From Solobacterium sp. (GTDB lineage Bacteria; Bacillota_I; Bacilli_A; Erysipelotrichales; Erysipelotrichaceae): a stretch of DNA of 38,814 nt. The stretch lies in contig JAFYGX010000142.1 of NCBI GenBank assembly GCA_017543025.1, positions 1 to 38,814 on the forward strand, in the 5' to 3' direction. The position numbers and the translations under genes are program-made. The notes beneath the pieces were generated by a model. The model searched no databases. It worked only from the letters and a program-made list of their open reading frames with translations, and was not told where the DNA came from. Below are positions 6,243 through 15,143 of the stretch, piece after piece (position 1 is the stretch's first letter; every line of letters begins with the position of its first letter).

Positions 6243-7907
6243 ATGTCACTTGCGGCACTTAACTGGGGCATGATACTGGGCGGATTCGGTCTGTTCATGT
6301 TCGGTATTAAGTTCATGGGCGACGGGCTGAAAGCAGTCGCCGGCGACAAGCTACGGGATTATATTCAGAAATACACATCCAATCCGGTTTCCGGACTTCT
6401 GATCGGAATTATTCTGACGATTATCATGCAGTCGAGTTCTGCGACTTCGGCGATCTCGATCGGTCTTGTGCGGGCTGGCCTGATGACGCTGGAACAGGCG
6501 GCGGGCATTATTCTCGGTGCTACGATCGGTACTACGGTTACCTCTTTCCTTATTTCCATCAATATAGAAAAGTATGCGATGTTCATCGTGTTTGCAGGAA
6601 CCATGCTCATCTGCTTTTCAAAGAAACGGAAATACGTCTATATCGGCAACGTCATTCTCGGGTTCGGCCTGATCTTCTTCGGTATGTCGGGAATGGGTGA
6701 TTCTCTTGCGGCGTTAAAAGAGCTTCCGGAGTTTGAGGCAATTGCCATGAAGATGAGTCAGAACCCGGTTCTGGCGATGCTGACAGGCGTCGTGCTGACC
6801 GCTGCAGTTCAGTCTTCTGCCGCAACGATCGGTGTTGCGCAGAAACTGTATCAGGCAGGGGCGATTACGTTCTCCGCTTCGCTTCCGTTTATGTTCGGCG
6901 CAAATATCGGAACAACAATGACCGGTATTCTTGCGGCAATCGGCGGATCAACGGAAGGCAAGCGGACAGCAGCGCTGCATACGACTGTGAATCTGTTTTC
7001 CACTATTATCGGTATGATATTCCTGGCTCCGTATTCCAATTTCATTCAGATGATTGCAGGAAATCTTAATCCGATGATGCAGATTGCGGTGGCCAACATC
7101 ATCTTCAAGACTGTAACCACACTGATGATCCTTCCGTTTATCGATAAGCTTGTGAAGCTTGTCTGCCTCATTGTTCCGGGAAAAGAGCACGAGCATCACA
7201 AACTCGAGCTGGAAGGACTCGACGAAGACCTTACCAAGATCCTTCCGTCTGCTGCGGTTAAGGCTTCTGAAAATGCGATTCTCCGTCTGATTGATGTCGT
7301 GCGGCTGAATCTGCAGAAAACCGACGAGTTCCTGCATAAGCCGGGCACGCAGGATGACAAGGATGAATTTGATAAGACCGAAGCGATGGTCAACCGGTTT
7401 GATTCGCAGATCACAGACTATCTGATCAAGCTGAATGTTCAGCGCAACCTGACCAAGCAGGATAAAAATGATGTCCGCTTCCAGTTTGATGCGGTAAAGA
7501 ACTATGAGCGGGTCGGTGATCTTGCGGTGAATCTGATTGAGTTCTATCAGATGGTATCGGAAGCAGGCGAGACGTTCACGGATTTTGCGATGAATGAAAT
7601 TGATGCGATGTTCCGGCAGCTGATCGATATGTTCGACCTTTCGGTTGAGGTATTTGCGACAAGAAGCGAAGCACAGTACAAGGAACTTCTTGAGATGGAA
7701 CATCATCTGGATGAACTGGAAGAACAGGCACGTCTGGCGCATTTTGACCGGATGACAAATCAGATCTGCAACTCGCCGGTCGCAGAATCTGTCTACTCCG
7801 ACGTTCTCGGTACGCTGGAACGTATGGGCGATCATTGCTGCAACGTCGCAAAGTCTGCGGTTACGGGAACGACCAGTGATCTGTCGGATGATGAAGTGAT
7901 TGCCTGA
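6243..7907 (+). CDS. Na+/phosphate cotransporter with PhoU-like domain (NptA/YjbB type)
   Basis: A 554-residue membrane protein likely moving phosphate with sodium across the cytoplasmic membrane. Residues about 1-320 hold two inverted Na/Pi cotransporter repeats. Each repeat has the hallmark QSS motif (IMQSSSATSAIS, then AVQSSAATIGV) followed by a GATIGTT or GANIGTT motif. Residues about 340-545 are a helical PhoU-like domain (acidic and rich in Asp/Glu/Leu), which in relatives is cytosolic. The length fits the COG1283 family. ATG 6243 has GGAGGAAA upstream. A terminator follows at 7940-7973, so it is a single-gene unit. Import versus export cannot be told from sequence. Confidence 0.93.
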   Translation: MSLAALNWGMILGGFGLFMFGIKFMGDGLKAVAGDKLRDYIQKYTSNPVSGLLIGIILTIIMQSSSATSAISIGLVRAGLMTLEQAAGIILGATIGTTVTSFLISINIEKYAMFIVFAGTMLICFSKKRKYVYIGNVILGFGLIFFGMSGMGDSLAALKELPEFEAIAMKMSQNPVLAMLTGVVLTAAVQSSAATIGVAQKLYQAGAITFSASLPFMFGANIGTTMTGILAAIGGSTEGKRTAALHTTVNLFSTIIGMIFLAPYSNFIQMIAGNLNPMMQIAVANIIFKTVTTLMILPFIDKLVKLVCLIVPGKEHEHHKLELEGLDEDLTKILPSAAVKASENAILRLIDVVRLNLQKTDEFLHKPGTQDDKDEFDKTEAMVNRFDSQITDYLIKLNVQRNLTKQDKNDVRFQFDAVKNYERVGDLAVNLIEFYQMVSEAGETFTDFAMNEIDAMFRQLIDMFDLSVEVFATRSEAQYKELLEMEHHLDELEEQARLAHFDRMTNQICNSPVAESVYSDVLGTLERMGDHCCNVAKSAVTGTTSDLSDDEVIA

Positions 7908-7939
7908 GAAGAGTCTGAACGAACATAAAAAAATACGAG

Positions 7940-7973
7940 AATGCGCAGGTCATAAAGAGATCTGCGCATTTTA
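7940..7973 (+). terminator. Terminator after the Na/phosphate transporter
   Basis: AATGCGCAG (7940-7948) pairs with CTGCGCATT (7962-7970), followed by TTTAT. The stem is strong and the loop is 13 bases. Confidence 0.8.
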
Positions 7974-8352
7974 TATCGGCAGGGGTGATCCCGGTTCATC
8001 AGGGTGCGGAGTGCGTTGACCTGCATCTATGCCTGAGTCAGGCGGGCGGACCATTCTGTCAGCGGGATTATTTCTGGTCTGTTCCATCCGGAATGCAGGT
8101 ATCGGAAAGCGGCTGCGGGGGATTTCTGCAATGCAGAGAATGCGCTGCGTCAGATACCTTCCGGGGGAAGAACGTATATGCATAAGTACAATACCTTCTG
8201 GTATATGCCAGAGAACAGCGGAGCCAAGGGGAACAGACCGGCCGGATGATGCCGGCAGGCGGAAGAATTCAGATACTTACCCGCTTCTGTTCGCAGAATG
8301 TTCACATTCCGGCAGTACTTTGTTTTCGTAACAGAAAAGGAGTGAACGGATT
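7974..8352. other. Gene-free stretch upstream of the beta-helix lipoprotein
   Basis: Short open frames exist here on both strands, but none has a convincing ribosome site, composition or family motif. A small perfect dyad, GAATGT-TC-ACATTC (8296-8309), lies about 45 bases before the lipoprotein start and could be an operator. No riboswitch or small RNA is recognised. Confidence 0.5.
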
Positions 8353-9819
8353 ATGAAACAGATGAGAATGATGTGTCTGAGTCTTCTGCTGTGTTTCACG
8401 CTTGCCGCATGTACTGCAGCACCGGCAGCAGGAAATGACACGGAAACGAAACCGGAACCTTCTGCAGAACCGGCAGAAACATCCGGACAATCCGGGAATG
8501 AAACAGCCGGAACGATTACAGAAGACGATATTGATATTACGGAAACACTGGAATCTGCTGCAGATGGAGAACATGTGATTACAGCGGATGGCGAAACCAT
8601 CAGCGTATCCAATACCGCGGTAAACAAGAGCGGTGATTCAGAAGGCGATGAGGCGGATTTCTACGGTGAAAATTCCGCAGTGTTTGCGCAGAATGGCGGA
8701 ACGCTGAATCTTTCCGGGATGATCATCACAACCGGCGGTACACATGCCAATGCGGTGTTCAGCTACGGAGAGGGGACCACAGTTACCATCCGGGATTCCG
8801 TTATAAAAACCTCCGGCAACTGTTCGGGCGGAATCATGACAACCGGAGGCGGCGTCATGAATGCAGAGAATCTGAATATTCACACAACCGGCAATTCTTC
8901 TGCCGCAATCCGTTCTGACCGGGGAGGCGGTGTGGTAACCGTTACAGGCGGAAGCTATACGACCGACGGAACAGGATCACCGGTAATCTATTCCACAGCC
9001 GACATTACGGTAAATGACGCGGTGCTTACTTCCACTGCTTCACAGGGAGTAGTGGTGGAAGGCAGGAATTCTGTCACACTGAACAATTCGGATCTGACTG
9101 CCGACAACAACACAAAGAACAGTGACAAGTCTGACTGGTATCAGGCAGTTATGATCTACCAGTCCATGTCGGGAGATGCAGCGGAAGGATTATCTTCCTT
9201 CACGATGAACGGCGGAAGTCTGACGAACCAGAACGGAGACATCTTTTTCGTAAACAATACAGCGACTACGATTACACTGAACGGCGTCTCCATCACAAAT
9301 AACGATGAAACCGGCGTTTTCCTGAGGGCGGCGGCAGCCGGCTGGGGCAATGAAGGCTCGAATGGAGGCCAGGTTACGCTCACAGCATCGAATCAGAAGA
9401 TTACAGGCGATATCCTGGCAGACAGTGTGTCCAGTGTCAATCTGATTCTGAAGGAAGGATCATCGCTCAGCGGGGCGGTGAATCCGGACGGAACGGAAGG
9501 TGAAGTCTATGTCGAGCTGGACGGCAGTTCAAAGTGGGTTCTTACGGCTGACTCGTACATTACCTCACTGACCTGCGAAGAAGGAGCGATCGATCTCAAC
9601 GGTCATACCCTGTATGTGGACGGAACTGCTTATGAAGGCGGTGCTTCCACAGGAGAAGCGATTGTAGTGAAGGCTGTTGCTTCCGGTCAGGGGGAAGGCA
9701 GACCGGAAGGAAAACCCGATGAATCTCACGGCACGCCACCGGAAGGAAAACCGGGAGAACGGCCGGAAGGAAACAGCGGAATGGCGGATAAAGAGCCTCC
9801 TGCAAAGCCGGAAAACTGA
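8353..9819 (+). CDS. Secreted beta-helix lipoprotein with Gly/Glu/Pro-rich tail
   Basis: A 488-residue surface protein. The signal peptide ends in the lipobox LAAC with the lipid-bearing Cys at residue 20. A low-complexity Thr/Glu/Pro spacer reaches about residue 65. Residues about 70-430 are repeating Gly/Thr/Asn-rich strands (such as GGTLNLSGMIITTGG and GGSLTNQNGDIFFVNN), the pattern of a right-handed parallel beta-helix. The tail (about 445-488) repeats EGKP/EGRP units. No enzyme motif is evident. Related lipoproteins in gut Bacillota are annotated as carbohydrate-binding or beta-helix proteins, but the ligand is unknown. AAAGGAG precedes ATG 8353. It is monogenic, ending at the terminator 9913-9938. 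Confidence 0.8.
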   Translation: MKQMRMMCLSLLLCFTLAACTAAPAAGNDTETKPEPSAEPAETSGQSGNETAGTITEDDIDITETLESAADGEHVITADGETISVSNTAVNKSGDSEGDEADFYGENSAVFAQNGGTLNLSGMIITTGGTHANAVFSYGEGTTVTIRDSVIKTSGNCSGGIMTTGGGVMNAENLNIHTTGNSSAAIRSDRGGGVVTVTGGSYTTDGTGSPVIYSTADITVNDAVLTSTASQGVVVEGRNSVTLNNSDLTADNNTKNSDKSDWYQAVMIYQSMSGDAAEGLSSFTMNGGSLTNQNGDIFFVNNTATTITLNGVSITNNDETGVFLRAAAAGWGNEGSNGGQVTLTASNQKITGDILADSVSSVNLILKEGSSLSGAVNPDGTEGEVYVELDGSSKWVLTADSYITSLTCEEGAIDLNGHTLYVDGTAYEGGASTGEAIVVKAVASGQGEGRPEGKPDESHGTPPEGKPGERPEGNSGMADKEPPAKPEN

Positions 9820-9912
9820 ATCGGAACCGATCGCTCCGGATCAGACAGTTTCAGTTTCATGCATTAAACATTCTGCAAAATGACAGTGAACAAGGATTAA
9901 ACGTATTTATGG

Positions 9913-9938
9913 AGGATGCCTGGGCGCATCCTTTTTTT
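9913..9938 (+). terminator. Terminator after the beta-helix lipoprotein
   Basis: AGGATGC (9913-9919) pairs with GCATCCT (9926-9932) across a six-base loop and runs into seven T. It lies about 94 bases past the stop. Confidence 0.85.
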
Positions 9939-10061
9939 CTGTTGGAATGCGCATGGGAAGATGATCGCAATGACTGGCGCTGATATGAACTGCAGAAACA
10001 GGAAGAAAAGGGAAGGGAAATCGGATTTTCAGGGATATATACAGACAGGAGGATCTTTTTT

Positions 10062-11204
10062 ATGCGATGTCCTAGATGTCTGAATACAGACAGAACGTAT
10101 TTCTACAGGGGGAGCAGAGGCTGGTATTGCCGTAAATGCATTTCATTCGGCCGGATGATGCTGGAAGAAGCGAACAGACCGGTTTCCCTTTCACCGGTTG
10201 CGGAGGGGAGTGAAGAATATGAACTGAAGTATCCGCTGACACCGGCGCAGGCAAAGACGGCTTCACTGTGTGCATCCCTGATTGATTCCACGGATATTCT
10301 GCTTCACTGCGTCTGCGGTGCCGGCAAGACAGAGCTTGTGGTGCAGACAATTGCGAAGATGCTGAAACAGAGAAAGCGTGTGTGTTTTGCGATTCCCAGG
10401 CGGCAGGTTGTTCTGGAGCTCCGGGAGCGGCTGGCATCTTATTTTCCGAATGCACGTACCATCGCTGTCTGCGGCGGGCATACCGATGTTACAGACGGTG
10501 ATCTGATCATCTGCACCACGCACCAGCTTTACAGGTATTACCAGGCCTTCGATCTTCTGATTCTGGATGAACCGGATGCGTTTCCGTTCCGGGGAAATGC
10601 GGTGCTTCATGGGATTGCGGAAACCGCCTGCAGAGGAAGAAAAATCTATCTTACAGCGACACCGGATGAGACGATGAAGCAGCAGATCGAAAAAGGAACA
10701 TTGAAGGAACTGAAGCTGACGCAGCGGCCGCATGGCCATCCGCTTCCGGTACCGGTGATCCGTACCGGCCCGCTGTTCCTGCAGCTGATCCGTCTGATTC
10801 TCTGGCTGAAGGAGCGTGACACCCCGCGAATGGTGTTTGTGCCGACCGTAAAGGAAGCCAGAGTAATGTATCTTGTTCTGAGACTGTTTTTCAGCTGTCA
10901 GTATGTTACCTCACAGAAGGCAGATCGCGATCGGGTAATCGAATCATTCCGGAAGAAGAAATCCGGCATTCTGATCGCAACAACGGTAATGGAACGGGGA
11001 ATCACCGTACCGCGGGTGGATATCTGCGTCTTCCGGGCAGACCATTCCGTATTTGATGAAGCATCACTGATCCAGATGGCAGGTCGGGCCGGAAGAACCT
11101 TTCAGTATCCAGACGGAGATGTGCTGTTTCTGCAGATGTCAAGAAGTGCACTGACACAAACATGCCGGGATACGATACGGGAGGAAAACCGATGCGCTGT
11201 CTGA
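10062..11204 (+). CDS. comFA: ComFA, DNA-uptake ATPase/helicase of competence
   Basis: A 380-residue cytosolic, membrane-associated ATPase that helps pull single-stranded DNA through ComEC. A four-Cys zinc knuckle opens it (C3, C6, C23, C26). The Walker A GAGKTE (86-91), the Walker B/DEAD-type DEPDAFPF (from 169), the TATP motif III and the C-terminal helicase segments MERGITVPRVDICV and QMAGRAGR follow. The fold and zinc finger separate ComFA from PriA and other superfamily 2 helicases. It is a little shorter than the Bacillus protein (about 460). A ribosome site GACAGGAGG precedes ATG 10062. It overlaps comFC by 13 bases, the usual arrangement. No other competence genes are in the window. 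Confidence 0.93.
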   Translation: MRCPRCLNTDRTYFYRGSRGWYCRKCISFGRMMLEEANRPVSLSPVAEGSEEYELKYPLTPAQAKTASLCASLIDSTDILLHCVCGAGKTELVVQTIAKMLKQRKRVCFAIPRRQVVLELRERLASYFPNARTIAVCGGHTDVTDGDLIICTTHQLYRYYQAFDLLILDEPDAFPFRGNAVLHGIAETACRGRKIYLTATPDETMKQQIEKGTLKELKLTQRPHGHPLPVPVIRTGPLFLQLIRLILWLKERDTPRMVFVPTVKEARVMYLVLRLFFSCQYVTSQKADRDRVIESFRKKKSGILIATTVMERGITVPRVDICVFRADHSVFDEASLIQMAGRAGRTFQYPDGDVLFLQMSRSALTQTCRDTIREENRCAV

Positions 11205-11800
11205 TGTGCGGGAAGACCATGAGCCGGGCTTCGTTTACGGAGCTGTTCCGGAAAGAGGATGTATTGTGTGAAGCGTGCCGGGGACGATGGAAGCGAATCG
11301 ACCGGAAGTTCCGGTTTCACGGTGTTCCGGCATGGGTGCTGTATGAATACGCCGGCGGGTTTTCAGAATGTCTGCTTCAGTTCAAAGAATGTTATGACGA
11401 AGCGCTGAAACCGGCATTTCTGTTTCCGGACCGCCGACGCATCCGTCAGGTGTTTCATGCAAGGACACTGCTGCTGATGCCGAGCTCTGAAAAAAAGACG
11501 GCAGAACGCGGGTTCTCACATCTGAGAGAACTGTTTGAATGCCTCGATCTTCCGATGATGGAGCCATTTGTAAAAGTGAAGGATGACGATCAGAAAAACC
11601 GGAGCCGGGAAGAACGGAATCAGATGAGACATGGAATTGCCCTGAAAGAGCATATCGTGCTGCCGGACAGAGTTGTTCTGGCAGATGATGTGATCACAAC
11701 CGGATCAACAATGGAAGGGGCGCTTTCCGTGCTTCCGTCCGGGCTGAACATCCGGATATTTGCCTGCGGAATGTCAGTCAGAAAACACGACAAAAAGTGA
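11192..11800 (+). CDS. comFC: ComFC, phosphoribosyltransferase-fold competence protein
   Basis: A 202-residue protein of the ComF/GntX group, needed with ComFA for DNA uptake. The N-terminal zinc ribbon uses C3, C6, C26 and C29. The C-terminal part has the PRPP-binding signature VVLADDVITTGSTMEGA (about residues 160-177) and the preceding ERGFSHLRELFE and NRSREERNQMRHG segments typical of ComFC. ATG 11192 has GGGAGGAAA eight bases upstream and lies inside the end of comFA, so the two are coupled. The frame opens at 11162, but that start lacks a ribosome site and the zinc finger begins only at 11192. There is no clear terminator between it and the following gene. Confidence 0.93.
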   Translation: MRCLMCGKTMSRASFTELFRKEDVLCEACRGRWKRIDRKFRFHGVPAWVLYEYAGGFSECLLQFKECYDEALKPAFLFPDRRRIRQVFHARTLLLMPSSEKKTAERGFSHLRELFECLDLPMMEPFVKVKDDDQKNRSREERNQMRHGIALKEHIVLPDRVVLADDVITTGSTMEGALSVLPSGLNIRIFACGMSVRKHDKK

Positions 11801-11915
11801 ATTGACCTGCTGCTTTCCGGATTGTTCAGATTGACATTACAGTTCTGCAGGAAACCGGTTGAAGTGCGGCAGCGGTTCTGCGATGATAACTGCAGAAGTG
11901 ACAGGAGTACGGAAA

Positions 11916-12830
11916 ATGAAAATTGCAGTGATCGGCCCGGGTGCGATGGGCATGCTGTATGGGGGAAAGCTTTCCGCAGCTGCGGATGCTGTGCTTGTCG
12001 GCAACAATGCGGCGCGCATTTCGGAAATACGGGAATACGGGGTGGCGATTCACCGTGAGGGAACCGAACTGGTGTATCACCCGGATGCAGTGCTTAACGG
12101 AGAAGAGAAGGAGCCGGCAGATCTGGTGATTCTGTTTACGAAAGCGTATCTGACAGAAGGAGCGCTGACGGATAATCGTGCGCTGATCGGTGCGGATACA
12201 TTTGTCCTTTCGCTGCAGAACGGGATGGGACATGAACGTATCCTCAGGAAGTTTGCGGATGAGAACCATGTGCTGATCGGAACGACTGCACAGGGAAGCA
12301 GCCGGATCAACGGTCATACGATCAGTCACACCGGGCTTGGCGAGACAGTGATCGGGGCGCTTCGGGAATCGGATAACCGGGCACAGATCGAGGAAATCAG
12401 ACAGGTGTTTGAAAAAGCGGGTTTTCCCTGTTCGATCAGTGACACGATCCGGTATGCCGTCTGGAATAAGCTGATGATCAACGCTTCTTCCAGTGTGCTG
12501 TCCGGTGTGCTTCAGAAACGGCAGGGATACGTGGCTGAAAATGAATATGCCTGGGGAATCTGCTGCGATCTGATCCGGGAGATCTGTGACACTGCGTGCA
12601 GAGATGGCTGGCTGTTTGATTATGAAGAACAGAAAGAACGGATTTACAGGCATCTGAAACAGGCTCCGGACGGGTGGCCGAGCATCTGCGAAGATCTGAA
12701 AACCGGCCGCAGAACAGAAGCTGACTTCATCAGCGGAGCAGTGATCCGCACCGCACAGGAACAGGGCAGGCAGGTTCCGGTGCAGGAGATGATTGTACGG
12801 CTTGTGCATGCGATGGAGTCGTTCCGCTGA
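11916..12830 (+). CDS. panE: 2-dehydropantoate 2-reductase (ketopantoate reductase family)
   Basis: A 304-residue NADP-dependent oxidoreductase of the ApbA/PanE family. The Rossmann loop IGPGAMG is at residues 6-12, the catalytic-lysine segment LFTKAYLT follows at about 72, and LSQNGMG-like LSLQNGMGHE at about 98. In the C-terminal helical domain VWNKLMINASSS carries the conserved Lys and Asn pair. PanE makes pantoate for coenzyme A, but paralogues of unknown substrate are common, so the symbol is moderately sure. ATG 11916 has CAGGAG upstream; the longer frame to 11859 has no ribosome site. It sits 115 bases after comFC and ends at a bidirectional terminator. Confidence 0.85.
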   Translation: MKIAVIGPGAMGMLYGGKLSAAADAVLVGNNAARISEIREYGVAIHREGTELVYHPDAVLNGEEKEPADLVILFTKAYLTEGALTDNRALIGADTFVLSLQNGMGHERILRKFADENHVLIGTTAQGSSRINGHTISHTGLGETVIGALRESDNRAQIEEIRQVFEKAGFPCSISDTIRYAVWNKLMINASSSVLSGVLQKRQGYVAENEYAWGICCDLIREICDTACRDGWLFDYEEQKERIYRHLKQAPDGWPSICEDLKTGRRTEADFISGAVIRTAQEQGRQVPVQEMIVRLVHAMESFR

Positions 12831-12842
12831 ACAAAACCGGGC

Positions 12843-12885
12843 AAAAAAACAGCTGTGACGCCTTATGGTACGCAGCTGTTTTTGC
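12843..12885. terminator. Bidirectional terminator between panE and the CPBP gene
   Basis: AAAAACAGCTG pairs with CAGCTGTTTTT, with A and T flanks on both sides, so it can end the two convergent transcripts. Confidence 0.88.
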
Positions 12886-12902
12886 GGATGATCATGTCTG
12901 AC

Positions 12903-13767
12903 TCAGCGGGCATCACTGTCCGGGGTGTCGGAAGTGTTCCATTTCTTTGACCAGACTTCTGAGATATGTGTCTGAATTGCAGGTTCACAGAGCATGCGGA
13001 CTGCATATATGCCCAGTGCAGTACACAGCGCGAAGTTCAGCCAGGTTTCCCAGGTGATCGGACCGGTTGAGACAATGGAGCCGTTCTGGACGAAGGAGAA
13101 GGCAATGATGTCATGAAGGGTGTGGATCGCAATCGTTACCAGAATATTTCCGCTGACAAGATAGATCATTGCATCGACGATGCCTGTGGTAAAGGCGTTG
13201 ACCGTCTGGAAGATCGTCGGCAGCAGTTCGCCTCCGCTCGAGATGTTGGTCAGATGAAAGAGGCCGAAGATCAGAGAAGAGATCAGGGAAGCGGTAAGTA
13301 TCCGTTTCGGATCATTCCGCTTCCGCATCATGGTAGTGAGCAATCCGCCGCGGAAGATTGTTTCTTCCAGGAAACCGGCTGCGATCGCATTGAACAGAAG
13401 ATGCGGCGTAATCAGATGAAACTGCATTCCGGGAACGAAGAAACAGTCGAGAATAAAGGAAAAGATCAGATAGGCAAAATAAGGGATTGCGGCCTGGAAT
13501 CCTTTACTGACGCTGCCGCCTTTGAAATGACCCTCAAATTCCGGACGAAACCAGAACCAGTAAACGGATAATGCAAGCAGGGAGCCGAGAATGATTCCGA
13601 TCGGACCTGTTTCAATCGGATAATCCGCAAATGCCATGTGAATCAGTCTGTTGATGCCGAATGAGCTGAAGCCGCTGATCAGCCACATGAGAACACCGAA
13701 CAGGCACCCGGAAAGATACGGGTGATGACCAGTGAATCTGTGCTGACGTTTTTTTTGTTTCGCTCAT
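12903..13767 (-). CDS. CPBP-family intramembrane protease, frameshifted at an A8 tract
   Basis: A membrane glutamic endopeptidase of the CPBP/Abi family (PF02517). The motifs are EETIFRGG, FGLFHLTN and the histidine-bearing NILVTIAIHTLHD, within several membrane helices. The intact frame begins at an internal ATG 13688 (MWLISGFSSFG), which cuts into the first helix and has no ribosome site. A near-perfect site (TAAGGAGAG) with ATG at 13767 lies upstream. From there the frame would read MSETKKRQHRFTGHHPYLSG, then the rest of helix one, if the A tract at 13749-13756 had seven A instead of eight. With eight A, translation from 13767 leaves frame after about six codons. It is third in an operon with the kinase and traX-like genes. 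Relatives act in bacteriocin immunity or membrane proteolysis; the target here is unknown. Confidence 0.82.
13749..13756 (-). repeat. A8 homopolymer at the CPBP frameshift
   Basis: Eight T on the plus strand (A8 in the mRNA) fall at codons 4-7 of the CPBP gene as set by its ribosome site. Removing one A restores one continuous frame from ATG 13767 to the stop at 12903. Slippage here would switch the full-length protein on or off. Confidence 0.7.
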
Positions 13768-13787
13768 AATACTCTCCTTAGAATAGT

Positions 13788-14345
13788 TTATTTCACAGAG
13801 TTACCCGTCTGTTCTGCACGGGATATTCTCTGACCGTTTTCATCAATGGTGTCGATGGATTGAAATCCCTCGCTGAGTTCCGGTGGAATCAGATTCTTTT
13901 CATACTGGCGGATGATGGGCTCCCCTACCGACCGGCTGCGCTTTGAATCCCGTTCGATGCAGATATCTGCTGGAGTTCTGAAATACAGACAGCGAATCAC
14001 GGCAAACGGCTGAAACCGCGAGATTACAATTCTGCGGTTTTCCGGAGAAATAAAGGTTCCGTCGGCAATGCAGTCCTCGCCCTGATTCAGAGAGTTTTCC
14101 ATACGGCGGTATACTTCATTCCATATGAGATGGTGACAGGTCTTCCGTTTCTCATGGTCACTCATGGAGTCTGTATCATAGCCAAGCTCCGCAAGGTAGT
14201 CATCGGAATACTGAATTCCTTCATTACCGAACAGTTCGCCCCGTACTGCGTCTGCAGAATAGCGGAGAGCGCTGAGCTGCCGGGTATAGGTGCTTTTTCC
14301 GCTGGCCGGTAAGCCTACCGTCAGATAAAGGACAGGTTTGTTCAT
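13788..14345 (-). CDS. P-loop kinase/ATPase (polynucleotide-kinase-like)
   Basis: A 185-residue cytosolic protein. The Walker A GLPASGKST is at residues 11-19, with DAVRGELFGNE beyond it (the place of the substrate Asp/Arg in T4 Pnk-type kinases), DGTFISPENRR in mid-protein and a basic lid-like CIERDSKRSRSVGEP at about 128-142. These match the AAA_33 group (PF13671), whose members phosphorylate nucleic acid ends, nucleosides or antibiotics; the substrate here cannot be read. A good ribosome site (CTGGAGGAACC) precedes ATG 14345. It lies 17 bases after the traX-like gene and 20 before the CPBP ribosome-site ATG, so the three form one operon. Confidence 0.82.
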   Translation of the reverse strand: MNKPVLYLTVGLPASGKSTYTRQLSALRYSADAVRGELFGNEGIQYSDDYLAELGYDTDSMSDHEKRKTCHHLIWNEVYRRMENSLNQGEDCIADGTFISPENRRIVISRFQPFAVIRCLYFRTPADICIERDSKRSRSVGEPIIRQYEKNLIPPELSEGFQSIDTIDENGQRISRAEQTGNSVK

Positions 14346-14362
14346 TGGTTCCTCCAGTTCTG

Positions 14363-15121
14363 TCAGATACTTCCAAGCATGTATAATACCGCAAGATGCA
14401 GCGGGTAGAAATGCCGGTACAGAGTCCTGAACCAGCTGGACATGCGGCCTTCTTTTCCGTTATAGAAAGCGATCGGCATCGCTGCCAGCAATACGCCGAA
14501 CTGCCGCCATCCGCTGTAGGTAAACCGCCGGATCAGATAGCTGACTGTGATCGTTGTGCGGATGTTTTTGGAAAACATCCAGATGGCAAACATCAGCAGC
14601 AACACGGCCGGCACAGCATCTGCAGCCCGGTGATTCCGTTCTTTCAGAATCCGGTAAGCCGCAAATCCGTAGACAAGAAGTACGCCGCCAGTTCCGTAAG
14701 AGGTATGAGCCGGCGCTGCGATTGCCGCGAACAGAACAATCAGCGGGATGCGAAGCCAGTTCGGAAGCGGCAGATGATCATACAGGGTAAGTCCGAGCAG
14801 CGCGATCAGCAGGGTGAAGATCACATTATTGTGCGTCCACATGCCTGACCCGGGATACAGACTGATGTCATAGATCGGTTCGCTGATCAGTGCCAGAACC
14901 AGAAGCGTGAACAGATATTTTCCCGTATGGCGGATGTGATGCCGGGTATGATACCAGCCTTCCGCCGCCATAAAGGCGTAGAGCGGAAATGCGATTCTGC
15001 CCGCAAACCGCAGATACGGATTGCTGTGAAAGAACAGTACCGCACTGTGATCCACCAGCATGGTAACCATGGCAATGAGCTTGAGCGTCAGTGCACTGAT
15101 TCCGTTTGTTTTCACAGACAT
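14363..15121 (-). CDS. TraX-family membrane protein
   Basis: A 252-residue polytopic membrane protein of the TraX family (PF05857). The N-terminal segment LIAMVTMLVDHSAVLFF and RFAGRIAFPLYAFMAAEGWYHT are strongly diagnostic, followed by about six more helices. TraX of the F plasmid acetylates pilin, but chromosomal Bacillota copies are free-standing, probably acyltransferase-like, with unknown substrate. ATG 15121 has AAGGAG upstream; the frame is open further, to 15370, but the added part reads into the promoter and has no family likeness. It is first in the operon with the kinase and CPBP genes. No conjugation genes are present nearby. Confidence 0.88.
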   Translation of the reverse strand: MSVKTNGISALTLKLIAMVTMLVDHSAVLFFHSNPYLRFAGRIAFPLYAFMAAEGWYHTRHHIRHTGKYLFTLLVLALISEPIYDISLYPGSGMWTHNNVIFTLLIALLGLTLYDHLPLPNWLRIPLIVLFAAIAAPAHTSYGTGGVLLVYGFAAYRILKERNHRAADAVPAVLLLMFAIWMFSKNIRTTITVSYLIRRFTYSGWRQFGVLLAAMPIAFYNGKEGRMSSWFRTLYRHFYPLHLAVLYMLGSI

Positions 15122-15143
15122 TGCGACTCCTTCCTGCATACGC

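Noticed and set aside
6948..7835. A 295-codon minus-strand frame over the Na/phosphate transporter gene
   Set aside because: It lies wholly inside the well-supported transporter gene and shows no protein-like features.
8029..8331. A 100-codon plus-strand frame before the beta-helix lipoprotein
   Set aside because: Poor start context, Cys/Arg/Ser-rich composition unlike its neighbours and no recognisable domain.
11826..12809. A 327-codon minus-strand frame over panE
   Set aside because: It is a mirror of the panE reading frame with no motif or start signal.
13685..13767. Treating the CPBP start at ATG 13688 as simply correct
   Set aside because: No ribosome site, and it removes part of the first helix, whereas an excellent site and ATG lie one A-tract indel away.
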